A DNA stretch of 64,000 bases from Herbaspirillum rhizosphaerae_A (lineage in GTDB: Bacteria > Pseudomonadota > Gammaproteobacteria > Burkholderiales > Burkholderiaceae_D). The stretch covers positions 186,001 to 250,000 of the forward strand of contig NZ_JAQQFR010000007.1 of NCBI RefSeq assembly GCF_046025915.1. Direction: 5' to 3'. Shown one piece after another: positions 9,102-17,716 of the stretch (within the stretch, counting starts at the first letter, position 1; each line of letters starts with the position of its first letter). Position numbers and translations under genes: made by a program. Under the pieces are notes generated by a model. It did not search any database. It saw only the letters and a program-made list of their open reading frames with translations, and was not told the origin of the DNA.

Positions 9102-9659
9102 GCGATATTCATGGGCCGAAACAGGGATTTTTTTAATAAAGTCAAAGACTTAGCGCGCATAGTTAAAAAGCGTCTAAAAGCGCTTTTTCCTCGAAAATGA
9201 ATGACTTAGGGAATCTATTGAATGTTCCACTTGAGATATACACATGTGTTTATCTCGAATTCCGCGTGGTTTCTGGGGGAGAGACTGATCAGCGAATAAG
9301 AAAAACCGCCGAACGACTTGAGAAGAGATTTTGCAGACGATCAAAAGCACCAAGCTGGACCAACCGACAATGCAAAAGACAATACAAAGGCAAGGCAACT
9401 TCAAAACAAACTTCCATCCAAACATAAAACTGCGCCGGCGACACCGCTCAAAAAATTAGCGGCAACCGGAGTATGCCTGAAAAAACAGCGCGCAAAAAAA
9501 TCAAAGGCGCGTCAAAAATCCAAACAAGCCACACAAAAAACGAGGCGTGAAACTCTCCGCAGACATCCGGATTTTTTCAATTCGATGAAATTCATGCGAA
9601 ATAGATCATGTCAAATCAATTAAACATCAGATGGGGCTTGCGGAGTAGGCGCATTCCAA
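9102..9659. other. AT-richer divergent intergenic region between mraZ and hupB
   Basis: About 560 bases with no convincing gene. It is clearly more A-rich than the flanks. A small A/T-edged hairpin (AAAAAGCG at 9165-9172 and CGCTTTTT at 9181-9188) is the only clear structure. Short open frames here encode Lys/Arg/Gln-rich low-complexity products with no recognisable domain, and I do not call them genes. Confidence 0.5.
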
Positions 9660-9668
9660 TGCTAAAAT
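9660..9668 (+). promoter_or_regulatory. Probable extended -10 promoter element of hupB
   Basis: TGCTAAAAT has the TGn extension in front of a TAAAAT -10 hexamer, about 32 bases upstream of the hupB GTG. No convincing -35 hexamer is seen at 17 bases; TTGCGG at 9638-9643 is 19 bases away. Confidence 0.45.
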
Positions 9669-9700
9669 CTCGGCACCTTAACAGTGAAAGGAATTTTAAA

Positions 9701-9985
9701 GTGAACAAATCCGAATTGGTCGACGCAATCGCTGCTGATACAGAAATCTCGAAGGCTGCTGCACAACGTGCTCTGGACTCCGTTGTTGAAAACATCATCA
9801 AGGCAGTTACCAAGGGCGACACAGTGCAACTGGTTGGCTTCGGTTCTTTCTCCACAGGCAAGCGCGCTGCTCGTACCGGCCGTAACCCACAAACTGGCGA
9901 AGAAATCAAAATCGCTGCTGCAACTACAGTGAAGTTCTCCGCTGGTAAGTCGTTCAAAGAAGCAGTGAACAAGAAGAAGAAATAA
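9701..9985 (+). CDS. hupB: HU-type nucleoid DNA-binding protein
   Basis: A 94-residue histone-like protein that bends and compacts DNA. The start is the GTG at 9701 (VNKSELVDAIA), preceded by GAAAGGA eight bases upstream; the longer upstream reading gives an N-terminus unlike any HU. The family signature GFGSFSTGKRAARTGRNPQT is present, and the protein ends in a run of four Lys. It is divergent from the dcw operon. Confidence 0.95.
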   Translation: MNKSELVDAIAADTEISKAAAQRALDSVVENIIKAVTKGDTVQLVGFGSFSTGKRAARTGRNPQTGEEIKIAAATTVKFSAGKSFKEAVNKKKK

Positions 9986-9992
9986 TGGTTCC

Positions 9993-10031
9993 ATTTGAAT
10001 GCTGTGAACCAGGAGTTCACGGCATTCAAAT
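9993..10031 (+). terminator. Long hairpin after hupB
   Basis: 17-base arms (9993-10009 and 10015-10031) pair with a single G-T mismatch around the loop CAGGA, eight bases after the hupB stop. There is no T-run behind it, so it may act as an mRNA-stabilising or Rho-assisted end rather than a classic intrinsic terminator. The remaining stretch to 10282 shows no gene. Confidence 0.55.
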
Positions 10032-10282
10032 ACCGCTGCTGCTGCATTCATGCGGCAGCACGCCCCCTCCTCCGCTTTCCCCCTATCCTCCACACTTTAT
10101 CGCTTCACCGGTCTTCTCGCCTCTTCCTGCAGCATCTCGCAAGATCTTCACATTGACTGACGTCGTTCACTCCGCGTTTTCGTGATCTTTCAGACGTGCG
10201 CGTGCCGCAGCAAACAAATCGGTTTCCGACCTGTTTCCCGCAGCTTGTGGCTACGGCGAATATTGAACCGCAGAATTCTCGA

Positions 10283-11050
10283 TCAGGCTTGCGCGAACGA
10301 GATATCGACCTTGCCGATGTTCTGCAACAAGGCGTTGACGCTGCTGCCTTTGTCGGCGAACAGCAAACCTGTGCACGATCCCGTCGTCACGAACTGGCCG
10401 GCTTTCAGACCACCGCAACGCTCGCCGACGTGATTCGCCAGCCAGGTCACCAGCGGCCAGATATCGACTGCGGGGTTGCCACCGACGGTTTTGGCGACTT
10501 CCAGACCATTGAAATACAGCTCGGCGTGCTGGATGCTTTGATCGATCTGACCCAGATCGCTGCGCCCCGGACCGTAAATGAACGCGCAATTGCTCAGCGC
10601 ATCGGCCAACCCGGCCAGCGGATTGGCTGCCGGATATTCGCTGTAGCGCGAAGACACCAGTTCAATGGCGGGATGAACGGTGCCGACTGCGGCCAGTACT
10701 TCTTCCTCGGTGTATGGCGTGGCGCGGGCCGGTAAATCGCTCTTCATGCGCAAGGCGATCTCGACTTCGATACCGCGCGAGCCCGCGGTCAGCAAGTCGA
10801 AGAAATGATACGGCGCTGCAAAGATGAACTGCGCCGGCATCGGCGCGCAGCTTGGCTGTGCGCCAGGTGCTTTGGCGCCGACCTTCCAACCGCCGACCTC
10901 TCCCAGCGATTGAGAAACGGTATCCTGCACTGCGTAGGCTTCAGCAGCGTCGGCCGGAATGTATTCGTCAGGCAGGCGCGCCAGCGTGATTTCGTGCTTG
11001 CGCGCCGCCAGCAGCAACTCGGCCGCCACCTTGATTTTTTGTTTGTCCAT
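10283..11050 (-). CDS. 2-keto-4-pentenoate hydratase / fumarylacetoacetate hydrolase-family protein
   Basis: A 255-residue member of the MhpD-like hydratase branch of the FAH fold. Visible segments are GGWKVGAKAPGAQP, the metal-ligand-type GIEVEIALRMKSDLP, HPAIELVSSRY and VTTGSCTGLLFA. The family acts on 2-keto acids with a divalent metal. It is the last gene of a minus-strand group that includes a TRAP transporter, a lactonase and a uronate dehydrogenase, 84 bases below the permease. I therefore infer that it works on a keto-deoxy sugar-acid intermediate. The exact substrate cannot be read from sequence. Confidence 0.85.
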   Translation of the reverse strand: MDKQKIKVAAELLLAARKHEITLARLPDEYIPADAAEAYAVQDTVSQSLGEVGGWKVGAKAPGAQPSCAPMPAQFIFAAPYHFFDLLTAGSRGIEVEIALRMKSDLPARATPYTEEEVLAAVGTVHPAIELVSSRYSEYPAANPLAGLADALSNCAFIYGPGRSDLGQIDQSIQHAELYFNGLEVAKTVGGNPAVDIWPLVTWLANHVGERCGGLKAGQFVTTGSCTGLLFADKGSSVNALLQNIGKVDISFAQA

Positions 11051-11134
11051 TGTCGTACTTTACTTCTTGAAAAGGCATCGCTGCATGGAAAGCAGACGAC
11101 GCCGGTTAAAAAACTTCAGCAACGTTACAGGATC

Positions 11135-13051
11135 TCAAGAAAATCCAAAGCGCCGCGGCAACCACAAACTCAGATCCGGCCAGACGATGATCACGATCAG
11201 CGTGACCAGCAGCATGGCCAGATATTTCAGATACGGCTTCACCACATCCTGCAAGCGCACCTGTGCAATCGCGCAGGTCGCATACATCCCCAGCCCGAAC
11301 GGCGGCGAGAACAAACCGATGCCCATCGAAATCACCAGGATGATGGCGAAGTGCAAAGGATTGTAGCCAAGCTGCACCGCAATCGGCGTCAGCAAAGGGC
11401 CGAAAATGATCAGTGCAGGCGCACCTTCCAGCACCGCGCCGAACAAGATCAGCGCCAAAACAGAAATGAGAATAAACATCCAGCGGCCGTAATCATGCGC
11501 CAGGCTCACCATCAGTTCGGCCAGCGCATGCGGGATCTGTTCCACCGTCAGGGCATACGCCACACTGCTGGCTGCTGCCACGATGAACAACACCATGCCC
11601 GACATTGAGGCCGCATCGACGAACAGCTTCACCAGCACCTTGCTATTGAGCTCGCGGAAGGCCAGCCAGCCGGCCACGATCGCGTACACCACGGCGAACG
11701 AAGAAATCTCCGTCGATGTCGCCACGCCGGAAGCCACGCCCTTGCCGATCATCACGATCATGATCAGACCCACCAGCGCGCCACCGATCAGCTTGCCCAT
11801 CGGACGCGGCTTGATGAAGACGACGCTGACGTCGACTTTGCGGCCGGTGTAATACGCAAGGATGCTCAAGGCGATCGCCATCGCCAGCGCCGGCAGAATC
11901 CCGGCGAGGAACAAGCCGCCGATCGATAGATTGGCGACAAAGCCAAGGATGATCATGTTGATGCAAGGCGGGATCGTTTCCGCCATGATCGCTGAAGCCG
12001 CCAGCAAACCTGCTGCCTCGTTCGGATTCTGCCTGGTCTGGCGCACCGCCGGCATCAGGATGCCGCCCACAGCGGCGACGTCAGCCAGCTTGGAGCCAGA
12101 TACGCCCGAGAAGAACGCCATCGCCGTCACCATGATCAGATTCAATCCACCACGCAGACGGCCGAACATGCGCAGCAACAGCTCGATCAGGCGCGACGAC
12201 ATACCGTTGCATTCCATCACCATGCCGGCCAGGATGAAGAACGGCACCGCCAGCATGACAAAGTGGTCGGTGCCTGCGGCAACCTGCTGGGCAAACACCA
12301 TCACCGACAAGGACGGCTCCAGCAAGAAAAACATCAGCGCGCCAAAGGTCAGCGAAAATGCAATCGGCACACCCGCCACCAGACAGAACAGGAAGCCAAA
12401 CAGTAAGACGTGCATCGGTCGCAGCGCATGGTCAGGCCAGAACGTCTGCAAAGCCAATACGCCGCCGACAACTACCGCGCCAAGCAAACCCGACACCAGC
12501 GCATGACGGCCGAACTTCTTCAGCGCATGCGTCATGGCGAAGACTGACAACAAGAGACTGCCAATCAGCACCGGCAAAACAAAAATCGTCTGCGGCAAAC
12601 CCGTGGGCGTGGTCTGGTCGTTGGAGATTTCCAGCAGTAGCCAGGTCGTATAGGCCAGCGACATGGCGACGAAGGCGATCACCCAGTCACACAGCCGGAG
12701 GATATAGGGCAGCCATGATTTCGGAAAAACCCCGCGCAGGCTATCGATGCCGACGTGACGGCTGCGCCCAAGCACGCTGGCCGCGCCGAAGAACACCAGC
12801 GTGATCATCAGCGCGCGCGCCACTTCTTCCGACCACTCCAGCGGATCGTGCAAAGCGTAGCGCCAGACCACCGAAAAGAACACCACCAGCACATCCACTG
12901 CCAGCACCGCCGCCGACGTCAGTTCCAGCACACGTTGCAGCCGCGGATAGTCCACCGCGTCGTTGGGCGAGGCGTGCAGCGAGCGGATTGCGTTCTCGAT
13001 TTCTGCGGTTTCTTCAGCCGGCGTCAGCGGCGCAGTCATTGTCTTCATCAT
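11135..13051 (-). CDS. Fused TRAP transporter permease (DctQ-DctM fusion)
   Basis: A 638-residue inner-membrane protein. The first ~190 residues are a DctQ-like small subunit (four helices, FFSVVWRYALHDPLEWSEE). From about residue 200 a DctM-like large subunit follows (GFLFCLVAGVPIAFSLTFGA, FFSGVSGSKLADVAAVGG, PPCINMIILGFVANLSIGG). The fusion is found in some TRAP systems. AAGGA lies about five bases before the ATG at 13051; a second ATG follows directly. The stop of dctP is 31 bases upstream. With dctP it forms a complete solute uptake system, probably for a uronate or aldarate given the neighbours. Confidence 0.93.
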   Translation of the reverse strand: MMKTMTAPLTPAEETAEIENAIRSLHASPNDAVDYPRLQRVLELTSAAVLAVDVLVVFFSVVWRYALHDPLEWSEEVARALMITLVFFGAASVLGRSRHVGIDSLRGVFPKSWLPYILRLCDWVIAFVAMSLAYTTWLLLEISNDQTTPTGLPQTIFVLPVLIGSLLLSVFAMTHALKKFGRHALVSGLLGAVVVGGVLALQTFWPDHALRPMHVLLFGFLFCLVAGVPIAFSLTFGALMFFLLEPSLSVMVFAQQVAAGTDHFVMLAVPFFILAGMVMECNGMSSRLIELLLRMFGRLRGGLNLIMVTAMAFFSGVSGSKLADVAAVGGILMPAVRQTRQNPNEAAGLLAASAIMAETIPPCINMIILGFVANLSIGGLFLAGILPALAMAIALSILAYYTGRKVDVSVVFIKPRPMGKLIGGALVGLIMIVMIGKGVASGVATSTEISSFAVVYAIVAGWLAFRELNSKVLVKLFVDAASMSGMVLFIVAAASSVAYALTVEQIPHALAELMVSLAHDYGRWMFILISVLALILFGAVLEGAPALIIFGPLLTPIAVQLGYNPLHFAIILVISMGIGLFSPPFGLGMYATCAIAQVRLQDVVKPYLKYLAMLLVTLIVIIVWPDLSLWLPRRFGFS

Positions 13052-13082
13052 GGATTCCTTTGACTACAGAGTCGGCAAGACA

Positions 13083-14117
13083 TCAGCCGCGCATGGCGAC
13101 GATCTCGTCGACCACCGGTTTGACTGCCGGATACTGTGTGGTGAACTCGCCCCACAGCGGCGCGACGTCTTTGCGCAGTGCTTCGCGATCGACCGTGGAG
13201 ACGGTCAGGCCCAGGCCTTTGAGTTTTTCAAAGGCGTCACGCTCCATGTCGGCGGCACGCTGGCGTTGATACATCGTCGCTTCGGTGGCGGCGTCGAGAA
13301 AAGCTTTTTGCAAATCGGCTGGAATCTTGGCGAAAGAGCGCTTGCCGATCACCGGTGTTTGCGGATTGTAGATATGCTGGGTCAGCGCGCAGTATTTGGC
13401 GACTTCGAAGAACTTGCCTGCCAGCGCCGTCGGCGCATCGTGCTCAAAACCGTCCACCACGCCGGTCTGCAGCGAAGTGTAGATTTCACCGAAAGGGATC
13501 GGTGTCGGCACCGCGCCCATATAACGCAGCGTGCTGACGAAATTTTTCACCGGCAGCACACGGATCTTCGTTCCCTTGAGCTCGGCCACGCTGCGCACCG
13601 GATTCTTGGTGAACACATTGCGCGCGCCCAGCGAATACGCCCAGCCCAGCACCTGCACGCCGATGCGGTCGACCATGAGCTTGCTAAGAATGGCGCCGGC
13701 TTTGCCGTCCAGCGCGCGGCCGGAATGGTCGAGGTTGGCGAACAGATAGCCCATGTCGAGCACACCGATTTCCGGCACGGTAGTCGACCAGATCGACGAG
13801 CCGGAGATCATCATGTCGACGCTGCCGATGCGCACCTGATTGACGACATCGGATTCCTTGCCGAGCTGATCGCTGGGGAAATAGTTGACGACGATCTTGT
13901 TGCCGACGGCGGTCTTCAGATTCTGCGCGAAGCGGCTGTACCAGACGTAGTGCGCCGAGTTGGCGTCGAGCGGCAGCGTCGACGACATGCGCAGCGTGAC
14001 CAGCGGCTTATCTTGCGCGAAAGCCAGATTGCCTGACAGGCCTGTCGATGCGGCCGCGCCGATGGCGAGTCCGGCTTTCAGGAATTGTCGTTTGGATGCG
14101 TTGGTGGTGCTCATCAT
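13083..14117 (-). CDS. TRAP transporter periplasmic solute-binding protein (DctP family)
   Basis: A 344-residue exported binding protein. I use the ATG at 14117 because CAGGAGACA directly precedes it; an upstream in-frame ATG at 14153 lacks support. The N-terminus SKRQFLKAGLAIG with a hydrophobic stretch ending at AFAQ is a signal peptide of Tat-like or Sec type. The body shows DctP signatures such as FPSDQLGKESDVVNQVRIGSVD and FGEIYTSLQTGVVDGFEHD. It directly precedes the fused QM permease. Confidence 0.93.
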   Translation of the reverse strand: MMSTTNASKRQFLKAGLAIGAAASTGLSGNLAFAQDKPLVTLRMSSTLPLDANSAHYVWYSRFAQNLKTAVGNKIVVNYFPSDQLGKESDVVNQVRIGSVDMMISGSSIWSTTVPEIGVLDMGYLFANLDHSGRALDGKAGAILSKLMVDRIGVQVLGWAYSLGARNVFTKNPVRSVAELKGTKIRVLPVKNFVSTLRYMGAVPTPIPFGEIYTSLQTGVVDGFEHDAPTALAGKFFEVAKYCALTQHIYNPQTPVIGKRSFAKIPADLQKAFLDAATEATMYQRQRAADMERDAFEKLKGLGLTVSTVDREALRKDVAPLWGEFTTQYPAVKPVVDEIVAMRG

Positions 14118-14254
14118 TGTCTCCTGTAGTTTTATGTGGTGCTGCTTTGTCACTATTTATTCACTACTTACGTCTGATGCTTGTCCTGGCTTGCCCTGAT
14201 TTTTCCTAACTACGCGCTGCTGTGCTGATCAGTATCTGTTGTGCGCCTTGCCTT

Positions 14255-15133
14255 TCAATTTTTCACAAATGGTGGTTCCGGCATGCCGACAACGCCGGGA
14301 TTCAATGTCCAAACCATGCCTGCACCGGCATCGCCTGCCGGCGCACCGAGACTGATGCTGGTGACGATCATGGTCTTCAGGTCGTCGCCGCCGAAGGCGC
14401 ACATGGATGGCTTTTTCGCAGGCAATTCAATCACCCGGTCGAGCTTGCCGTCGGGCGTAAAGCGCAGCAAACAGCCTGCATCATTGGCACAAGACCAATA
14501 ACAGCCGTCGATGTCCATCGCTGCACCGTCGGGACGTCCGCGATGCTGATTGAGATCGGCGAACACCCGGCGACGCGACGGCGTGCCGCTGTCGATGTCA
14601 TAGTCAAACGCCCAGATCAGGCGGCTCGACGGATGCGAGTCGGACAAATACATGGTCTTGCCGTTGGGCGACCACGCCAATCCGTTTTGCACGATCAGGC
14701 CATCCACCATCGGTGCCGACAAACCCGCAGCGTCATAGCGATAGAGCTTGCCGTCCGCACGCGCGAGCGACATATCGAGGCACATGACGCCACTCCAGAA
14801 ACGCCCCTGACGATCGCAGCGACCGTCGTTGAAACGCTGCTCTGCTTGCAGGCCGCTCGGTTGTGCGAGCTTGTCCAGCAGCACATTTCCATCGTCTTGC
14901 AGCGTCACACTAAAGACACCCGTATGCATGCCGGCGATCAATCCGCCTGCGTCGTCGGGCGCAATGCACGCCACCATTTCGGGCAGTTGCCATTGTTTGT
15001 AAACGCTGTCCACGGTCTGACGGCAGATCAGCTTGCGCGGGATGTCGACCCAGTACCAGGCCGATTGCGCGGCATGCCAGAACGGGCTTTCGCCGACGTC
15101 GTAACGGTGATCGTTGAGGGGAAGTACTTGCAT
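14255..15133 (-). CDS. SMP-30/gluconolactonase-family lactonase
   Basis: A 292-residue six-bladed beta-propeller lactonase. The expected metal ligands are visible: Glu15 in GESPFW, Asn in VQNGLAWSPNG and Asp in GRPDGAAMDIDG, plus NDGRCDRQGRFWSG. The gene starts 21 bases after the uronate dehydrogenase stop, so it most likely hydrolyses the aldarolactone made by that enzyme. Substrate assignment is an inference from the operon. Confidence 0.9.
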   Translation of the reverse strand: MQVLPLNDHRYDVGESPFWHAAQSAWYWVDIPRKLICRQTVDSVYKQWQLPEMVACIAPDDAGGLIAGMHTGVFSVTLQDDGNVLLDKLAQPSGLQAEQRFNDGRCDRQGRFWSGVMCLDMSLARADGKLYRYDAAGLSAPMVDGLIVQNGLAWSPNGKTMYLSDSHPSSRLIWAFDYDIDSGTPSRRRVFADLNQHRGRPDGAAMDIDGCYWSCANDAGCLLRFTPDGKLDRVIELPAKKPSMCAFGGDDLKTMIVTSISLGAPAGDAGAGMVWTLNPGVVGMPEPPFVKN

Positions 15134-15154
15134 GGTAAATATCCGAAGGGTCTT

Positions 15155-15997
15155 CTATTCGTATTGCGGGCCGGCCAGAATGAACGGCCCGCCCTGAAAG
15201 TTGCCGGCATCGTCGGCCGCCGGCCACGCACCGCTGAAAGGAAAATGCTCGGCAAATGGATCGGCAGAATCGCGCGCGACGAAACCTAGATGCCCGGCCT
15301 TGCTGTTGTCCCACCAATCGATGCGGTTGTCGGAAACGCCGTAGACGATACTGTGACCGACGCGCGGTGTGAAGAGTGCACAGCGCACCAGCTCGACAAA
15401 ATCCTCATAGCTCAGATAGGTCGCCAGCATGCGGGCGTTGCGCGGCTCCGGAAAGCACGAGCCGATGCGCAAGCAGACCGTCTCCACGCCGAAACGGTCG
15501 AAGTAATAACGCGACAGCGATTCACCGAAGCATTTGGTCAACCCGTACAATCCATCGGGACGCAAGGGACTATCGGCATCGATGCGCTCGGTGGTCGGGT
15601 AGTAGCCGACCGCGTGACTGGAACTGGCGTAGACCACGCGACGGATGCCGCGTTTGTGCACGCCTTCATATAAGTTGTAAGTACCCTGGATATTGGCGTG
15701 CATCAGTTGCTCGAACGGCGCTTCCAGCGAAAGGCCGCCGAAATGCAGAACGGCGTCGACACCCTCTAGCATGGCATGCACCGCCGCCTTGTCGGCCAGA
15801 TCGCAGGTGACAATTTCTTCCCCCGCCGCGGCCGTGCCGAGATCGCCGATATCAGACAGGCGCACGACGTCGGCCCATGGCTTCAGACGTTCGCGCAGTA
15901 GCTGACCGAGATTGCCCGCGGCACCCGTCAGCAACAATCGCTGAAAAGGCTTTGCAGACACGGAAGAACCCGGCTGATGATCTTGCGAATTGCTCAT
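15155..15997 (-). CDS. udh: Uronate dehydrogenase-like NAD-dependent epimerase/dehydratase (SDR)
   Basis: A 280-residue extended SDR. The Rossmann motif LLTGAAGNLGQLL is near residue 22. The catalytic Ser lies in YASSSHAVGYY and the YxxxK pair in YGLTKCFGE. The segment HFGGLSLEAPFEQLMHANI resembles Udh, which oxidises D-galacturonate and D-glucuronate to aldarolactones. It is the first gene of the operon with an SMP-30 lactonase and TRAP uptake genes, which supports a uronate role. Other NAD-dependent sugar epimerases share the fold, so substrate is inferred. Confidence 0.85.
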   Translation of the reverse strand: MSNSQDHQPGSSVSAKPFQRLLLTGAAGNLGQLLRERLKPWADVVRLSDIGDLGTAAAGEEIVTCDLADKAAVHAMLEGVDAVLHFGGLSLEAPFEQLMHANIQGTYNLYEGVHKRGIRRVVYASSSHAVGYYPTTERIDADSPLRPDGLYGLTKCFGESLSRYYFDRFGVETVCLRIGSCFPEPRNARMLATYLSYEDFVELVRCALFTPRVGHSIVYGVSDNRIDWWDNSKAGHLGFVARDSADPFAEHFPFSGAWPAADDAGNFQGGPFILAGPQYE

Positions 15998-16535
15998 GTC
16001 TATGAATCGTCGTTGGTTGGACTACCGACGCTGAGCGGACGTCATGGATTTTCAGGCGAACCGACGCCTTAAAAAACCATACCGACAGATGTCGGCTACT
16101 CAGCAAAGAAGGAACAACAACCTGTCAGCACGCCCGGACTGCAGCACGCAGAGCAAGCACGCAAAACGTCCAGCTAAAAGAAAGTGCAGAACAGCGTAAA
16201 AGCATTCATGGAGTGTCTCCGGCATGTCGTTATTTTTAATTGACAGTCATCGTACAACATGAAAATTTTGAATGCAAGGACATTTAAAGCGCCATTTTTT
16301 TCACGCGTTGACCCGCCTTGCAGAGAGTAACAATCGCCTCGAAAGTCACGTCCTTGCTGATCCTCGAAAAAAAGAATGACTTGCCTTTATGTCATCTGAT
16401 GACTGATAACAATTTTTTACTGCGACGTCTCTCGCCAGCCTTCCAAAGTGCACAGTTTGACGACTTGGCGCGAAGTACAGTTGCGCATGGCAGGCTGATT
16501 CGATGATTCAACTTGCATCAGGTTTGGCGCCGCAC
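15998..16535. other. Divergent intergenic region between udh and the DUF1348/TetR operon
   Basis: No convincing gene. It must hold the udh operon promoter on the minus strand. The clearest element is a 13-bp palindrome at 16391-16403, listed separately. Confidence 0.5.
16391..16403. promoter_or_regulatory. 13-bp palindrome, possible operator
   Basis: GTCATCTGATGAC is a perfect inverted repeat around a single central base. It lies between the uronate operon and the DUF1348/TetR operon. The size and symmetry suit a dimeric regulator such as a GntR-family protein, but no such gene is in the window. Confidence 0.35.
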
Positions 16536-16541
16536 TAGACT
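16513..16541 (+). promoter_or_regulatory. Probable sigma-70 promoter of the DUF1348/tetR operon
   Basis: TTGCAT (16513-16518), 17 bases, then TAGACT (16536-16541). The predicted transcript start falls in or next to the palindrome at 16547-16558. Confidence 0.55.
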
Positions 16542-16546
16542 TTGTT

Positions 16547-16558
16547 TACCGATCGGTA
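16547..16558. promoter_or_regulatory. TetR-type operator palindrome
   Basis: TACCGATCGGTA is a perfect 12-bp palindrome. Many TetR-family operators share an ACCGATCGGT-like core. It lies just behind the predicted -10 box and 49 bases before the DUF1348 start, which fits autoregulation by the TetR protein encoded second in this operon. Confidence 0.65.
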
Positions 16559-16606
16559 CATAAAACTTTCACCGCAGTTCAACTCTTTATAGATGACAGG
16601 TGCTCC

Positions 16607-17080
16607 ATGACGACATCCCGCCCCCCACTTCCACCATTCACACGCGAAACCGCAATCCAGAAAGTCCGCGCCGCCGAAGACGGCTGGAACACCCGCAACG
16701 CTGAAAAAGTCTCGCTGGCCTACACCGAGGACAGCCGCTGGCGCAATCGCGCCGACTTCGTACAGGGCCGCGAAGCCATCGTTGCTTTTCTCTCCAAGAA
16801 ATGGGTGCGCGAACAGCAATATCGATTGATCAAGGAATTGTGGGCGTTCGAAGGCAACCGCATCGCCGTTCGATTCGCGTATGAATGGCATGACGACTCG
16901 GGCAACTGGTTTCGCTCGTACGGCAATGAAAACTGGGAGTTCGACGAGAACGGTCTGATGCGCGTGCGCCATGCCTCGATCAATGATCTGCCGATCAAGG
17001 AAGCTGACCGCAAATTCCATTGGGATCAATCCGCTCCACGCCCGACCGATCACCCTAGCCTGAGCGATCTGGGATTGTGA
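16607..17080 (+). CDS. DUF1348, NTF2/SnoaL-like protein
   Basis: A 157-residue small alpha+beta barrel protein of the DUF1348 family. The whole length matches the family pattern: AVRAAEDGWNT-like start, YTEDSRWRNRADFVQGR, FAYEWHDDSGNWFRSYGNENW and the C-terminal SLSDLGL. The biochemical role is unknown. It is cotranscribed with a TetR regulator 20 bases downstream and shares its operator, so it is probably induced by whatever ligand the regulator senses. Confidence 0.9.
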   Translation: MTTSRPPLPPFTRETAIQKVRAAEDGWNTRNAEKVSLAYTEDSRWRNRADFVQGREAIVAFLSKKWVREQQYRLIKELWAFEGNRIAVRFAYEWHDDSGNWFRSYGNENWEFDENGLMRVRHASINDLPIKEADRKFHWDQSAPRPTDHPSLSDLGL

Positions 17081-17099
17081 TGAAAGCGGTTCGCACACA

Positions 17100-17711
17100 A
17101 TGACGGATGCAACAACGTCAACAACAGCAACGACAGCAACGAAGCCGCTCTCGCAACGCGAGGAACTGATCCCGGTGCTGGCTGAAATCTTCCGCGCCCA
17201 CGGCTACGAAGGCGCCAGCCTGGCGCGCATCACCGAAGGCACCGGGCTGGGCAAAGGCAGTCTGTATTACGTCTTCCCGGGCGGCAAGGATGAGATGGCG
17301 AACGCCGTGCTGAGCCACATCGACGGCTGGTTCCAGCGCGAGGTATTCATTCCCTTGCGTGAAAGCGGCGACGGCGAAGATGCCATGGCCGGCATCGACC
17401 ACATGTTTCGCGAGGTGAAGAGCTACTTTTTATCGGGACGCAAGGTCTGCCTGATCGGCGTGTTCGCGCTGGTCAATGTGCGCGATCGCTTTGCCGACAA
17501 GGTGAAGGATTATTTTGTGGACTGGGCAGCGGCGCTCAACGATGCTTTGCTACGCAGCGGCCGCGATGCCGACGAAGCCGCCGGCTGGACCGAAGAAATA
17601 CTGGCGGCCATCCAGGGTGCGCTGGTATTGGCGCGCGCCATCGACGATCATGCGGTGTTTGTACGAACGCTGGATCGCTTGCAGCAACGCTTGCAAGCGA
17701 CCAACGTATAA
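17100..17711 (+). CDS. TetR/AcrR-family transcriptional regulator
   Basis: A 203-residue repressor. After a Thr/Ala-rich N-terminus, the helix-turn-helix domain spans roughly residues 20-70 (EIFRAHGYEGASLARITEGT followed by GLGKGSLYYVFPGGKDEM). The C-terminal ligand domain resembles the LmrA/YxaF group (VCLIGVFALVNVRDRF). It is second in an operon whose promoter carries a perfect palindrome, so it likely represses itself and DUF1348. It is convergent with the next gene, five bases away. Confidence 0.9.
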   Translation: MTDATTSTTATTATKPLSQREELIPVLAEIFRAHGYEGASLARITEGTGLGKGSLYYVFPGGKDEMANAVLSHIDGWFQREVFIPLRESGDGEDAMAGIDHMFREVKSYFLSGRKVCLIGVFALVNVRDRFADKVKDYFVDWAAALNDALLRSGRDADEAAGWTEEILAAIQGALVLARAIDDHAVFVRTLDRLQQRLQATNV

Positions 17712-17716
17712 GGAAA

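Noticed and set aside
9165..9188. AAAAAGCG/CGCTTTTT hairpin as a terminator
   Set aside because: Only a few G-C pairs, and no gene ends nearby on either strand; likely incidental, so listed only within the region entry.
9318..9623. 101-codon Lys-rich open frame before hupB
   Set aside because: Low-complexity Lys/Gln/Arg product in an A-rich intergenic region, no ribosome site and it runs into the hupB promoter.
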